Source of the DNA: UBA1732 sp045114455
Lineage (GTDB): Bacteria; Verrucomicrobiota; Lentisphaeria; Victivallales; UBA1829
Direction of reading: 5' to 3'
Length of the DNA: 38,955 nucleotides
Assembly: GCA_045114455.1 (NCBI GenBank)
Contig: JBGUKN010000075.1
Location: 1 to 38,955 of the forward strand
Shown here: positions 7,959 to 16,278 of the stretch, piece by piece
Position numbering within the stretch: the first letter of the stretch is position 1
Layout of the letters: each line of letters opens with the position of its first letter
The notes under the pieces: model-generated
Databases searched by the model: none
Told to the model about the DNA's origin: nothing
The model's input: the letters and a program-made list of their open reading frames with translations, nothing else
Position numbers and translations under genes: made by a program

Positions 7959-9584
7959 ATGAGCGATGTGATCAAAGTCTTGGCCGTTGATGACGTTGAG
8001 GCGAACCTGATGATCATTCGCGGCTGCCTGAAGGGGGACGGCTTTGAACTTGTGACCTGCACGAACGCCGTCGACGCCCTCCAGAAGTTCAAGGAACAGT
8101 ATTTCGACATTCTGCTGCTCGACGTCATTATGCCCGGCATTGACGGATTCGAACTCCGCAAGCTCATCCGCGCCACCGATCCCGAACGCCCCATCATCTT
8201 CCTCACCAGCATGGTCGAAGACAAGAACATGACCATGCTCAACCAGATCACCTGGGATGCCAATACCTACTACCTGAACAAGGCCGTCGGGAAAAAGACG
8301 CTGATCCAGAAGATCACCGAAGTCGTTACAACGTACCGCCAGAAGCTCATGGCGCACAAATACAGCGACCAGATGGAGGAGGAGCGCGCCCTTGCCGGCG
8401 AACTTCAAAAAGTCCTGCTCCCGAGCTGGTGCATCTGCAACGACGACGTGCTGTTCTCCTCGATCTATGTGCCATACATGCATGTCTCCGGCGACCTCTA
8501 TGAAATCATCCCGTTCGGCGACTCCAAATACCTTTTCTTCATCGGCGATATCTCCGGGCACGGCCTTTCCGCCGCACTGTACATGGCGGCGGTGCAGTCC
8601 TGGCTGAAAATGACGCTGCGCGACAACGACATCAAGATTCACGAGCTCATGACCCGCCTCAACAAATTCTTCTGCGAGGACCTTCAGAGCAAGAATTACA
8701 TGACCGCGCTCGCCGCCATCATCGACTTCAAGAACAACCATATCTCCCTGCATTCCTCCGGCCACCCCGGCATGCTTTTCGCCTCTCCGAGCAAAAAGAC
8801 CGTGACCATAAGCGACACGAAGAAAGGCAGCATGCCCCTGGGATGGATGGCCGACGCCGATTTTCCCGAATCCGAAAACTACGATTGCGATTTCGACGAC
8901 GACACGATCTTCGTCGCCATGACCGACGGCGTGCTTGACATGAACAACGAGGACGGCCAGACCATGGACGAGGAGGATTTGCACTCCATCATCCAGTGCC
9001 AGCTCGACAACCCGAACGTCGTCGCCCTGCCGTACCGCGTCAAGGGCATGATGGCGAAGATGGGATTCGACAAGGCGCCGGACGATTTTACCATCGTCGC
9101 CTTCCAGAAACGTTCCGCCCGCAAGGGCATGCTGGAGCGCGTCATTCCCGCCACGCTCCCCGAAGTCGACAAGATCGCCCGGGAGTTTTCCGCCATTACC
9201 GACGATGTGCGTCAGAGCACGGAGATTGACCTCTGCGTCCACGAATACCTCAACAACGTCGTCATCCACGGCAACCACGACAAGAAAAAGGCTCCCGACC
9301 TTATCTACGTCAGCATCGGCATGGAGAACGGAGACCTGGTGCTTCAGGGCGCCGAACGCGGCGGCAAGTGGGACATCACCGGGACCCGCGAGACCAACGA
9401 CCCCCAGCTCTTCACCACGGAGAACGGTTCCGGAGACAAGAAGGAGGAGGAGGAAAACCTCTTCGCCACCAGCGGACGCGGGATTCAGATCATCAAGGCG
9501 ATCACGCAATACGTGTCGTACGAGACCAACTGCGGATTAAACGAAACGAAATTCGTATTCAATAAAAGGACACCCGAATCATGA
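7959..9584 (+). CDS. Response regulator with PP2C/SpoIIE phosphatase and HATPase (RsbW-like) kinase domains
   Basis: A 541-residue three-domain protein. Residues 5-125 are a receiver: Asp11/Asp12, phospho-acceptor Asp55 in LLLDVIMPG, Thr83 and Lys108. Residues about 140-390 are a SpoIIE-type phosphatase with metal-binding Asp179 (SGDLYE) and Asp197 (GDISGHG), a TDGV strand and a terminal PDDFTIV. Residues about 400-535 are an anti-sigma-kinase-like HATPase with N-box Glu429/Asn433 (HEYLNN) and G-box GRGIQIIKAI (506-515). This layout matches HsbR of Pseudomonas, which both dephosphorylates and phosphorylates a STAS-domain antagonist under receiver control. The overlapping downstream HPt gene supports a phosphorelay input. 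In the ATP-binding G1 box the usual Asp appears to be Glu466, so kinase activity is uncertain. No STAS or sigma-factor gene lies nearby. Confidence 0.92.
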   Translation: MSDVIKVLAVDDVEANLMIIRGCLKGDGFELVTCTNAVDALQKFKEQYFDILLLDVIMPGIDGFELRKLIRATDPERPIIFLTSMVEDKNMTMLNQITWDANTYYLNKAVGKKTLIQKITEVVTTYRQKLMAHKYSDQMEEERALAGELQKVLLPSWCICNDDVLFSSIYVPYMHVSGDLYEIIPFGDSKYLFFIGDISGHGLSAALYMAAVQSWLKMTLRDNDIKIHELMTRLNKFFCEDLQSKNYMTALAAIIDFKNNHISLHSSGHPGMLFASPSKKTVTISDTKKGSMPLGWMADADFPESENYDCDFDDDTIFVAMTDGVLDMNNEDGQTMDEEDLHSIIQCQLDNPNVVALPYRVKGMMAKMGFDKAPDDFTIVAFQKRSARKGMLERVIPATLPEVDKIAREFSAITDDVRQSTEIDLCVHEYLNNVVIHGNHDKKKAPDLIYVSIGMENGDLVLQGAERGGKWDITGTRETNDPQLFTTENGSGDKKEEEENLFATSGRGIQIIKAITQYVSYETNCGLNETKFVFNKRTPES

Positions 9585-9901
9585 AAGCCGATATCGCTGC
9601 CCATTTGAAAGAGCTTCTTGAGCTCGAAGACGACGAAATCCAGGAATTCTACGAGGCATTCATCAAGGAATTCGACAAATCCTGCGTCGATCTGCAGGAG
9701 GAAGGCGTCGACTCCGACTTCCAGAAACTCAGGATCATCACGCACACCATGTTCGGCTACTGTGAGAATATGGGTGCCATGGACCTCTTCGCTCTGGCCA
9801 AAGAGCTGAACGCCGCGGCCAAGGCCGAAGATGTCCCGACCTGCCAGGCTTCGATTCAGAAGATTTTCAAGATGCACGAGGCGTATCTCGCCGAAGGCTG
9901 A
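9581..9901 (+). CDS. HPt (histidine phosphotransfer) domain protein
   Basis: A 106-residue, mostly helical, acidic protein. Residues 52-66 (IITHTMFGYCENMGA) match the HPt signature AHxLKGxxxxxGA, with His55 as the predicted phospho-acceptor. The length equals a single HPt domain with nothing attached. Its ATG overlaps the stop of the receiver-phosphatase-kinase gene (ATGA), which implies coupled translation and a shared pathway. By analogy to Pseudomonas HptB it probably shuttles phosphate between a hybrid histidine kinase encoded elsewhere and Asp55 of its neighbour. The LK of the usual motif is MF here, a mild deviation. Confidence 0.82.
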   Translation: MKADIAAHLKELLELEDDEIQEFYEAFIKEFDKSCVDLQEEGVDSDFQKLRIITHTMFGYCENMGAMDLFALAKELNAAAKAEDVPTCQASIQKIFKMHEAYLAEG

Positions 9902-9941
9902 TTCTTTTCCTTCCGGTTCATCCCGATTGCGTCGCGGCTGA

Positions 9942-10679
9942 ATGATCTCCGCTTCCGTAATTCTTCCCACGTTCAAAGAGAGGGACAGCATCCCGCCGAT
10001 GCTCCGCGCCCTTGACGCCCTCGGTCTGCCCGGACTCGAGATCATTGTCGCCGACGACCATTCCCCCGATGGCACGGAGGAGGCCGCGCTGGAAACCGCG
10101 AAAACGGTGCGGACACCCGTTCGCGTGGAACAGAATCCAGGCGTCAGGGGGCTCGCGCCCAGCGTGGTGCACGGCTTTTCGAAAGCAAAGGGCGAAATCC
10201 TGGTCTGCATGGATGCCGACGGCCAGCACAGGCCGGAGGACCTTCCCGGGCTTCTTGCAGAATTCGACCGCGATCCGGCGTTGTCCATGGTGATCGGGTC
10301 CAGGCATGTGCCAGGCGGCGGGTTTACGGAAAAATGGAATCTCTTCCGCGTGATGTGCAGTGACGGCGCGGCGTTTGCCGCCCGGCTCGCGCTCGGGATC
10401 ACGCTGAAAGACCCGATGTCCGGCTTCTTCGCGATCCGCCGGGATGCCTTCGACCGCGTGAAATCCTGCCTCTCGCCGGAAGGCTTCAAGATCATGCTCG
10501 AACTGGCGTTCCTGCTTTCCCTTACCGGACGCGACAAAGTCCTGGAACATCCGATCACGTTCGCCATGCGCAAACAGGGGGAAAGCAAGCTCTCCGGCCG
10601 CGTGATCGTGCAATATCTGGCCATGCTCATGCGTTTCGTGTGGACAAAACGGGCGCTCCGCCGAAAGCTCGCAGTCTGA
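9942..10679 (+). CDS. GT2 family glycosyltransferase (polyprenol-phosphate mannosyltransferase-like)
   Basis: A 245-residue GT-A enzyme. ASVILPTFKERDSI opens the nucleotide-sugar fold, IIVADDHSPDGT (34-45) binds the nucleotide, and CMDADGQHRPEDLP (89-102) holds the metal-binding DxD. DPMSGFFAIRRDAF (about 155-168) is the segment typical of dolichol-phosphate mannose synthase-like proteins. It lacks the C-terminal membrane pair of many relatives and ends in a basic tail (KRALRRKLAV). The expected role is transfer of a hexose to a polyprenyl phosphate at the inner membrane; sugar and lipid are inferred. It lies 40 bp after the HPt gene and may be co-transcribed, but a functional link is not evident. 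Confidence 0.87.
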   Translation: MISASVILPTFKERDSIPPMLRALDALGLPGLEIIVADDHSPDGTEEAALETAKTVRTPVRVEQNPGVRGLAPSVVHGFSKAKGEILVCMDADGQHRPEDLPGLLAEFDRDPALSMVIGSRHVPGGGFTEKWNLFRVMCSDGAAFAARLALGITLKDPMSGFFAIRRDAFDRVKSCLSPEGFKIMLELAFLLSLTGRDKVLEHPITFAMRKQGESKLSGRVIVQYLAMLMRFVWTKRALRRKLAV

Positions 10680-10700
10680 TCCGTCCCCGGCTCGAAAAAA

Positions 10701-10729
10701 CGCCGGAGAGAAGGATCTTTTCTCCGGCG
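10701..10729 (-). terminator. Hairpin followed by T-run on the minus strand
   Basis: CGCCGGAGA pairs with TCTCCGGCG (9 bp). On the minus strand the hairpin is followed by TTTTTT. It lies downstream of the serpin gene and is a backup to the next hairpin. Confidence 0.6.
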
Positions 10730-10754
10730 GGAAATGAGTGGTTCAAAAAAAAGA

Positions 10755-10779
10755 GGCTGTCACCGGATTCGTGACAGCC
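10755..10779. terminator. Bidirectional intrinsic terminator
   Basis: GGCTGTCAC pairs with GTGACAGCC (9 bp, 7-nt loop). It is flanked by A8 on the left and TGTTTTTA on the right, so it can stop both the plus-strand glycosyltransferase transcript and the minus-strand serpin transcript. Confidence 0.8.
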
Positions 10780-10803
10780 GCCTGTTTTTATTGAAGCAAA
10801 AGA

Positions 10804-12039
10804 TTACTTCGCGTCGCCGGGGTCGTTGACGCGGCCCATGAAGAGGATGAGTCCGGTCTGGATGTCGCGGATGAGCACGAGGAACGGACGGTCGGCGCGG
10901 AATTCGTTCACCGGATCGGGCATGCCGATGGAGGTGATCCTGGCCATGCCGATGGCGGTCGCGGCCGCCGCCTTCGTGGAGACTTCGTCCATCTTCAACG
11001 CAGTCTTGTGCACCACGTTTTCGATCTTGAGCGCTTCCTCTGTGTCGATGCCGGAGAAATCGGCGAAGTTGGAGAACGGGGTCTTCATGCCGAGTCCCTG
11101 GAGGGTCTTGTTGAGGTCGAGCTTGCAGGTCAGGTCGGTCTTCGGCAGCCAGACGCGGGTTTCGCCGCGGGCGCGGCGTTCGAGCCAGGAATCGAGCTTG
11201 TCGCCGATGGAGGCGGTGATCGTCTTCAGCGCGGCTTCGCCGTGGTCGGTCCCGCCGTCGATCGGCATGAGGGCGACCAGCTCGAAGCGGCGGTTTTCAT
11301 AGGGCAGGACGATCGCGTGGACGTTGTCCTGAGGCGCCGAGCAGTAGTTGATGCCTTTGCTCTTCTGGAACATCATCTGGACTTCCTTTTCCGTGCCGCC
11401 GAATTGGGTGAAGACCATCGGCTTCGTGTCGTCCTTCGGGAACGGGTTTGCCCACTTCGCCTCGAAGTACAGCGTGTTCAGCAGGACCATGGACGTGTCC
11501 TTGCTGAAGAAGTCGGGCGTGAGCAGGTCCTTGATCATGTTTTTCGTGCGGCCTTCGACGTAGGCGTTAATCTTCGCCGCGACTTTCGCGGATTGCCCGA
11601 AGTCCTCCTTGTAGAACGCTCCGCCATAATACTTTTTGATCATCTCGGTGAACTCGGGCAGAACGTTCTGCTTTGTGTCGGTCCAGACGGAGTTCGAGAC
11701 GAGGATTTCGGTTTTTTCCGCCTCGGCGTACTGTTTCGCCAGCTCATTGAAGAACGCGCCGCATTTCGCGGGATCCTCGGGCAGGCCGAGCGTCTTGCGG
11801 ATTTCGTCGGAGGTCGTGCCCTTTGCGCCGCAATAGACCATGCCGAACGCGCCGTCGATGCTGTATGGCGAGATGAACATGTTTTTCTTCGCGTCCGCCT
11901 TGCAGACGGTGTCGAAAAGATTGAATCCCTGACGGTTCATTTCAGCAGCCGCGGCCTTCTGGTCGGCGGCATCGTCGGCGAACGCCGGGAGCGCAAGACT
12001 CGCGGCGCAGAGGGCGGTGTAAAATAACGTTTTTTTCAT
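10804..12039 (-). CDS. Secreted serpin (serine protease inhibitor)
   Basis: A 411-residue protein. Residues 1-21 are a signal peptide ending AFA before DDAAD. The serpin fold is clear: NMFISPYSIDGAFGMVYCGA (shutter helix B), ILVSNSVW, MVLLNTLYFEAKWANPF, FELVALMP and a C-terminal FLVLIRDIQTGLILFMGRVN. The reactive-centre hinge is DEVSTKAAAATA (351-362), with the small-residue run that inhibitory serpins need for loop insertion. Counting from the hinge puts P1-P1' at about Ile368-Thr369, with Arg367 at P2. Length is normal for the family. It stands alone with its own terminators. It probably inhibits host, competitor or self proteases outside the cytoplasm; the target is unknown. Confidence 0.93.
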   Translation of the reverse strand: MKKTLFYTALCAASLALPAFADDAADQKAAAAEMNRQGFNLFDTVCKADAKKNMFISPYSIDGAFGMVYCGAKGTTSDEIRKTLGLPEDPAKCGAFFNELAKQYAEAEKTEILVSNSVWTDTKQNVLPEFTEMIKKYYGGAFYKEDFGQSAKVAAKINAYVEGRTKNMIKDLLTPDFFSKDTSMVLLNTLYFEAKWANPFPKDDTKPMVFTQFGGTEKEVQMMFQKSKGINYCSAPQDNVHAIVLPYENRRFELVALMPIDGGTDHGEAALKTITASIGDKLDSWLERRARGETRVWLPKTDLTCKLDLNKTLQGLGMKTPFSNFADFSGIDTEEALKIENVVHKTALKMDEVSTKAAAATAIGMARITSIGMPDPVNEFRADRPFLVLIRDIQTGLILFMGRVNDPGDAK

Positions 12040-12125
12040 GGGGTGTCTCCTTATGACCTAGGTGAAGATTGAATGCACAGGCTGTAAAACCGTTTTCCTA
12101 TGATTAGTCCCCCGGACCGTCCGAA

Positions 12126-12155
12126 ATCTTAGCGGAAAACCGTATTTTTTGTGAA
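12126..12155 (-). promoter_or_regulatory. Possible serpin promoter
   Basis: On the minus strand TTCACA, 18-bp spacer, TAAGAT, about 85 bp upstream of the serpin start. It is weaker than the other promoters here and lacks the TATATT box. Confidence 0.3.
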
Positions 12156-12335
12156 GAATGGAGAATACGGGCCCTTTTTACGGATTTCGTCTGTCCGTTT
12201 CTTCGTCCGCCGGGCAAAGAAAAGTTTTTCTTTTTTTGGTACGAAACTCTTTTTTTTTCTTGTTTTTTTCGTCCTTTGATGTACATTAATATAAAAGTCT
12301 TTATCCACATCGTCTTCGGAGTTTGCAGATTCATC

Positions 12336-13571
12336 ATGAGAACGGCTCAAATCATCCGCCGCTTTGCGTTTTCTGAATGGGGCGGTACGGAAAGCGTGGT
12401 CTGGAATACGACCAGTGCCCTGCAGGAGAAGGGGAATCCGTCCGAAATCTTTGCGACAAAAGCGCTTTCTCCTGTTCAGGACGAGGTCAAAAATTCAATT
12501 CAGATCCACCGCTTCGGCTATCGGTATCCGTATTTTCCGCTTTCAAAGGAAAAGGTGCGTATTCTCGATAAGAAAGGCGGAAACCCTGTCGTGCCGAAAC
12601 TTCGGAAGGCGCTGAAAAAAGGCGAATTCGACATCCTGCACTGTCATACTTCGGGCCGGATGGCCATTGCGGTCCGCGCCGCCGCCCGGCAGCTTCATGT
12701 CCCGTATGTCATGACGCTTCACGGCGGATATTTCGATGTGCCGGCCGCGGAGATCAAGCAGATGGTGGAACCCCTGAAAGGATTGATCCCGTACGGCAAT
12801 ATCATGGATCGTCTGCTGGGCCGCAGGATCGACCCCCTGAAGTACGCGAACGGCATCGTATGCGTCGGCGAAAACGAGCTTCAGCCCGCGAAGGAGCACT
12901 TCCCCGGCAAGCTCATCATCCATCTCCCGAACGGCGTGAATTACGAATACTTCCATGAGTACGGCGGCAACGATTTCCGGAAACAGGTCGGGATCCGTCC
13001 TGACCGCAAGATACTGCTCTGCGTTTCCCGCATCGACTATCAGAAGAACCAGCTCATGCTTCCCGAGATCCTTGCGTTTCTCGGCGAGCCGTGGCATCTC
13101 GTGCTGATCGGCGCCCCGACCGCGGAATGGTATATGGACAAGCTCCGCGAGAAGATCCGCCTCATGAACCTCACGGACCGTGTGACGATGATCAACGGCG
13201 TGACGCCCGACTCCTCCATGCTGCCCGCTGCCTATCATGCCGCGTCGGCTTTCCTGCTGCCGTCCTTGCACGAACCGTTCGGCATCGTGGTGCTGGAGGC
13301 CTGGAGCGCAGGCGTGCCCGTCATCGCTTCGCCGGTCGGCGGACTCAAGACGCTGATCCGCGACGGGGAAACAGGCTTCTTTGCGCCTGCGGAAGGCGCG
13401 CCCGACGAATGGGCGGCCCTGATCCGGAAACTGGACGAGGACGCCGATCTCCGCGGCAGGATCACGGACGCCGCCGCCGCCGAGGCGCGGGAACATTATT
13501 CCTGGGACATCATCACCGACCGGCTGCTGGATTTCTACCAGGAGGTCCAACGCATCTACCGCCGCCGCTGA
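12336..13571 (+). CDS. GT4 family glycosyltransferase
   Basis: I start at the ATG at 12336 (MRTAQIIRRFAFSEWGGTES), which follows CGGAG at ribosome-binding distance. The frame opens 20 codons earlier, but those residues are not family-like and lie in an AT-rich upstream region. The 411-residue product has the acceptor-side WGGTES loop, HCHTSGRMA and VMTLHGGYFD. The donor-side half has ILLCVSRIDYQKNQLML and the EX7E motif in EPFGIVVLEA, then AGVPVIASPVGG. This is a retaining NDP-sugar transferase of unknown specificity. It stands between the divergent serpin gene and the convergent NIF3 gene and is not in the exosortase operon, though it may serve the same surface glycan. Confidence 0.87.
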   Translation: MRTAQIIRRFAFSEWGGTESVVWNTTSALQEKGNPSEIFATKALSPVQDEVKNSIQIHRFGYRYPYFPLSKEKVRILDKKGGNPVVPKLRKALKKGEFDILHCHTSGRMAIAVRAAARQLHVPYVMTLHGGYFDVPAAEIKQMVEPLKGLIPYGNIMDRLLGRRIDPLKYANGIVCVGENELQPAKEHFPGKLIIHLPNGVNYEYFHEYGGNDFRKQVGIRPDRKILLCVSRIDYQKNQLMLPEILAFLGEPWHLVLIGAPTAEWYMDKLREKIRLMNLTDRVTMINGVTPDSSMLPAAYHAASAFLLPSLHEPFGIVVLEAWSAGVPVIASPVGGLKTLIRDGETGFFAPAEGAPDEWAALIRKLDEDADLRGRITDAAAAEAREHYSWDIITDRLLDFYQEVQRIYRRR

Positions 13572-13711
13572 TCCCTGTCCGGGGACACGGATGAGGTCCG
13601 CGGATGCCGCATGAAAAAGGGCATCCCGTTCCCGATTTTCCGGATTTGTCCTATCCTGCTTCCTGAACCGTCTGTGTGGGGAAAGCTTTTTCTCCGCTCA
13701 CGGACGTGCCG

Positions 13712-14494
13712 TCACATGTCGGTCGGTATGTCGACGAACGCGGTCTCGATGCCGAATTTCGACTTCACGAGGTCCATGACGGCGAAAACGCCGGGCGTTT
13801 CGGAGCGGTAATGTCCGAGCGTGAGGATGGAGGTCCCGCTTTCCTTCGCAGGGTGGAAGACCTCGTGCGTGGCTTCGCCCGTAACGAGGCAGTCCACATG
13901 GTCCTCCGGCGCGATCTCGTCGAAAAGTTCCGGCCAGGCGCCGCCGCCCGAAATCACGCCGACGGTCTTCACGGACTGCGAAGGATCGCCGACGAATCCG
14001 AACGGGCCGCTCGACGGGAGGGCTTTGTCGAGGATCTGCGCGAGCTCGGAAACGGTCTTTGCTTCGGGCAGGACGCCCCGGAATCCGATGTGTTTCCCGT
14101 GATATGTGCCGAAGGTGCGGCGGTCGGTGAGCCCGATCATGTCCGAAAGACGCGCATTGTGCCCGAACCGCGGATTCGCGTCGAGGGGGAGATGGGCTGC
14201 GTAGAGGGAGATGCCGTTTGCGGCGAGCAGCTTGATGCGGTCCGCCAGGATGCCGTCGATGCGGCGGATGCCGGATCCCCAGGAGATGCCGTGATGCACG
14301 AAGATGAATCCGGCGTCGAGATCGGCGGCCCTGCAGAAGAGTTCGGCGGAGGCGTCGACCGCGAAGACGGCTTTCGCGACCTCAGCGTCCCCGGCGAACT
14401 GAAGTCCGTTGTTGGACGGGTCGTCCGGCCAGAGTTCGAGTTCGAGGATCCGGTCGAGGAAACGGGCAAGTTCATTCCGGGAAACTGTTTTCAT
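13712..14494 (-). CDS. NIF3-family dinuclear metal-binding protein (YbgI-like)
   Basis: A 260-residue protein, the normal bacterial NIF3 length. Metal ligands expected for the family are present: His67-His68 in FVHHGI, Asp105 in AAHLPLDANP, and His228/Glu232 in GHYRSETPGV. The N-terminus has PSNNGLQFAG, the usual family opening. NIF3 proteins bind two metals in a ring-shaped assembly. Proposed roles include GTP cyclohydrolase-like or tRNA/DNA-related hydrolase activity, but none is settled. Its start overlaps the metalloprotease gene by 23 bp, so it is the last gene of that minus-strand group. No clear terminator follows. Confidence 0.88.
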   Translation of the reverse strand: MKTVSRNELARFLDRILELELWPDDPSNNGLQFAGDAEVAKAVFAVDASAELFCRAADLDAGFIFVHHGISWGSGIRRIDGILADRIKLLAANGISLYAAHLPLDANPRFGHNARLSDMIGLTDRRTFGTYHGKHIGFRGVLPEAKTVSELAQILDKALPSSGPFGFVGDPSQSVKTVGVISGGGAWPELFDEIAPEDHVDCLVTGEATHEVFHPAKESGTSILTLGHYRSETPGVFAVMDLVKSKFGIETAFVDIPTDM

Positions 14495-15431
14495 GCGTGG
14501 GCTCCGTTTGCGGGTGGTGAAAGCGCTGGATCAGGATTTGCCAGCGCAGTTCGGCGCGGGATTTGTCCTGAAGGAAGGATTCGATGCGGTCGTCCGGCGT
14601 GCGGGCGAGCGTGCGGATTTCATCCGCGGTCATGCGGAAGAGCGCGGCGTCCGGGTTCGGGAAACCGTTATTCTTGAGCTTCGCGCGGGCGGCGAAAAAT
14701 GTGCGGCGTTCCGGAATGTTCCGGACGATCAGAAACGCGGGAAACGCGAAAGCGATGATCCAGAACGGCCAGAGCGGGACGTTCAGGAGCCCGGCGTACA
14801 CGACGATCTGCACGACGAGGAGGAGCACGACCGGGATCAGGAACGCGATCGCGTCCCATTCCCGCCGGAAACAGTTGCCGGTCCAGCGGCGGAACGCGCT
14901 GTCCGAGGTCATGTAGGCGAAGTGTTCCTCGTAGGTCTCGTCCTCCATGCAGCCGCGCACGGCATGGCACAGTTCGTGGGCGAGGAGCTCGTCCCGGCGG
15001 TAGATGAACCATTTCGGTTTGTTGCGGAATCCGCGCCGCAGGAAGAAGACGGGAAAACCGGACTCCGTGATGACCGTGCAGCCGCCCCACAGCAGGCCGA
15101 GTCCGCGCGTCGGGAAGAACGCCGGGACCCAATCGGCGCGGAACCCGAAAAGCCTTTCCGTTTTTTCAGCGGATTCCGCAATGATCGCGGTGTCGATCGG
15201 TTCCGCGGCGCCGACCTTGAACCCGACTTCGGCCTCCAGCGATTCGGCGCCCGCCCGGTCTTCCGTGCAGAGATCGAACCGGGCACGCGTACGGAGAAGC
15301 TCGTCGATCCGCGCGGCGAACGCTTCCAGCGTTTCCCCGGGGGCGGCGATCAGTCCGTGCGAATCCAGTTCGTACGGCGTGTCGGGGTTGTCCCAGTCGA
15401 CGGACCAGGTTTCTGAGCCGTTGAATAACAC
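14472..15431 (-). CDS. Membrane metalloprotease-like protein with HExxH motif
   Basis: The frame opens at 15707, but the first 92 codons lie mostly over the upstream gene in another frame. I choose the GTG at 15431, which follows AAAGG by 9 nt and gives 319 residues. The product has LLAHELCHAVRG, a zincin HExxH, with a downstream Glu in YEEHFAYM that could be the third ligand. The order (soluble catalytic part, then two transmembrane helices around IAFLIPVVLLLVVQIVVY and PFWIIAFAFPAFLIV) is clear. I do not recognise a named family. It is encoded with a membrane-anchored acidic protein and an NIF3 protein, next to an M50 protease, suggesting an envelope role. No proteolytic substrate can be inferred. 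Confidence 0.7.
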   Translation of the reverse strand: MLFNGSETWSVDWDNPDTPYELDSHGLIAAPGETLEAFAARIDELLRTRARFDLCTEDRAGAESLEAEVGFKVGAAEPIDTAIIAESAEKTERLFGFRADWVPAFFPTRGLGLLWGGCTVITESGFPVFFLRRGFRNKPKWFIYRRDELLAHELCHAVRGCMEDETYEEHFAYMTSDSAFRRWTGNCFRREWDAIAFLIPVVLLLVVQIVVYAGLLNVPLWPFWIIAFAFPAFLIVRNIPERRTFFAARAKLKNNGFPNPDAALFRMTADEIRTLARTPDDRIESFLQDKSRAELRWQILIQRFHHPQTEPTHENSFPE

Positions 15432-15513
15432 GAAAAAAAACCTTTCGGAAAAAGTTCGGGCCGGTTGATCGCTGCGGCTGAGGGTTCCGTCCGCGCCGCG
15501 AAGCGGAACCGGT

Positions 15514-16128
15514 TCAGATGCTGTGGAGAAGGTCCCGGAACTCGTCCTGGGCGTCGTGCATGGTGCGGACGAATTCCCCGATCGTGAGGTCTTCCTCGGG
15601 CGTGAGATGCTGCTCCACGATGCCGCTGAAGAACGTCTGCTCCGCCGCGTCGGCGAACCTGTCGAAATCGTCGCGGATGCGGTTGAGCTCTTCAGGCGGA
15701 ATATCATAGATGTTTTCCCGCATCATGTCGAGCCCGGTCCGCACGAACAGCGTCGTCTGGCGCATCTGGTCGTCCAGGCGGAACCGTTCATGGGGCGGAA
15801 GCGAGCGGTATTCCTCCAGTCCTTTGACAAGCTCCTCCTCGAATTCCTCCGGCGTCGGGATGTGGCCGAAATCGTCTCCGTCGGGCAGAAGCTGCGTCAC
15901 GTCGCCGCGTCTGTTGCCGCGGAAACCACCGCCTCCGCGTCTCTGACGCCGGCGCGGACGGTCCTGTTTCGGCTGTTCCTCTTCCTCCTCCGGTTCTTCG
16001 ACCGCGGTCACTTCGGTTTTCGGCTTCTGGTTGCGCGCGTTGATCGTGAGAATGACGGCACAGGCGGCGGATATGATGCAGGCGCAGATCGCGACGGAAT
16101 AGAGAGCGGTTCTGGTTTTCTGATTCAT
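15514..16128 (-). CDS. Membrane-anchored protein of unknown function
   Basis: A 204-residue protein with one N-terminal transmembrane helix (about residues 8-29, VAICACIISAACAVILTI). A low-complexity linker follows: an acidic run (EEPEEEEE, 44-51) and a basic Arg/Gly run (RPRRRQRRGGGGFRGNRRG, 57-75). The rest is a charged, probably helical domain with PHERFRLDDQMRQ and LTPEEDLTIGEF. I recognise no family. It has its own strong promoter (TTGACA/TATATT), and the metalloprotease-like gene starts about 80 bp downstream, so the two are probably co-transcribed. The helical domain most likely faces the periplasm. Confidence 0.75.
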   Translation of the reverse strand: MNQKTRTALYSVAICACIISAACAVILTINARNQKPKTEVTAVEEPEEEEEQPKQDRPRRRQRRGGGGFRGNRRGDVTQLLPDGDDFGHIPTPEEFEEELVKGLEEYRSLPPHERFRLDDQMRQTTLFVRTGLDMMRENIYDIPPEELNRIRDDFDRFADAAEQTFFSGIVEQHLTPEEDLTIGEFVRTMHDAQDEFRDLLHSI

Positions 16129-16179
16129 GTCAAACCCCTTCCTGACGGATAAGCAGCTTATTCATTCGATAATCCAATA

Positions 16180-16207
16180 AATATACCACCGCCGACACGT
16201 TTGTCAA
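16180..16207 (-). promoter_or_regulatory. Predicted promoter of the membrane-anchored protein operon
   Basis: On the minus strand TTGACA, 16-bp spacer, TATATT, about 50 bp upstream of the start at 16128. Confidence 0.75.
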
Positions 16208-16278
16208 GCGGTATTGCTTTTTTCCCCGCGTTTTTCCCGGCTTCGGCATATCTTCGTCCGTTTGCGGCTCCCCGTCCG

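Noticed and set aside
7875..9509. 544-codon frame antisense to the receiver-phosphatase-kinase gene
   Set aside because: The plus-strand protein shows three clear domains with catalytic residues; the antisense product shows none.
12276..12335. 20 extra N-terminal codons on the GT4 gene
   Set aside because: They lie in AT-rich upstream sequence without a ribosome binding site, and the family N-terminus begins at 12336.
15432..15707. Longer N-terminus for the HExxH metalloprotease
   Set aside because: These codons lie mostly over the upstream gene in another frame and give a Ser/Arg-rich shadow. The GTG at 15431 has a ribosome binding site.
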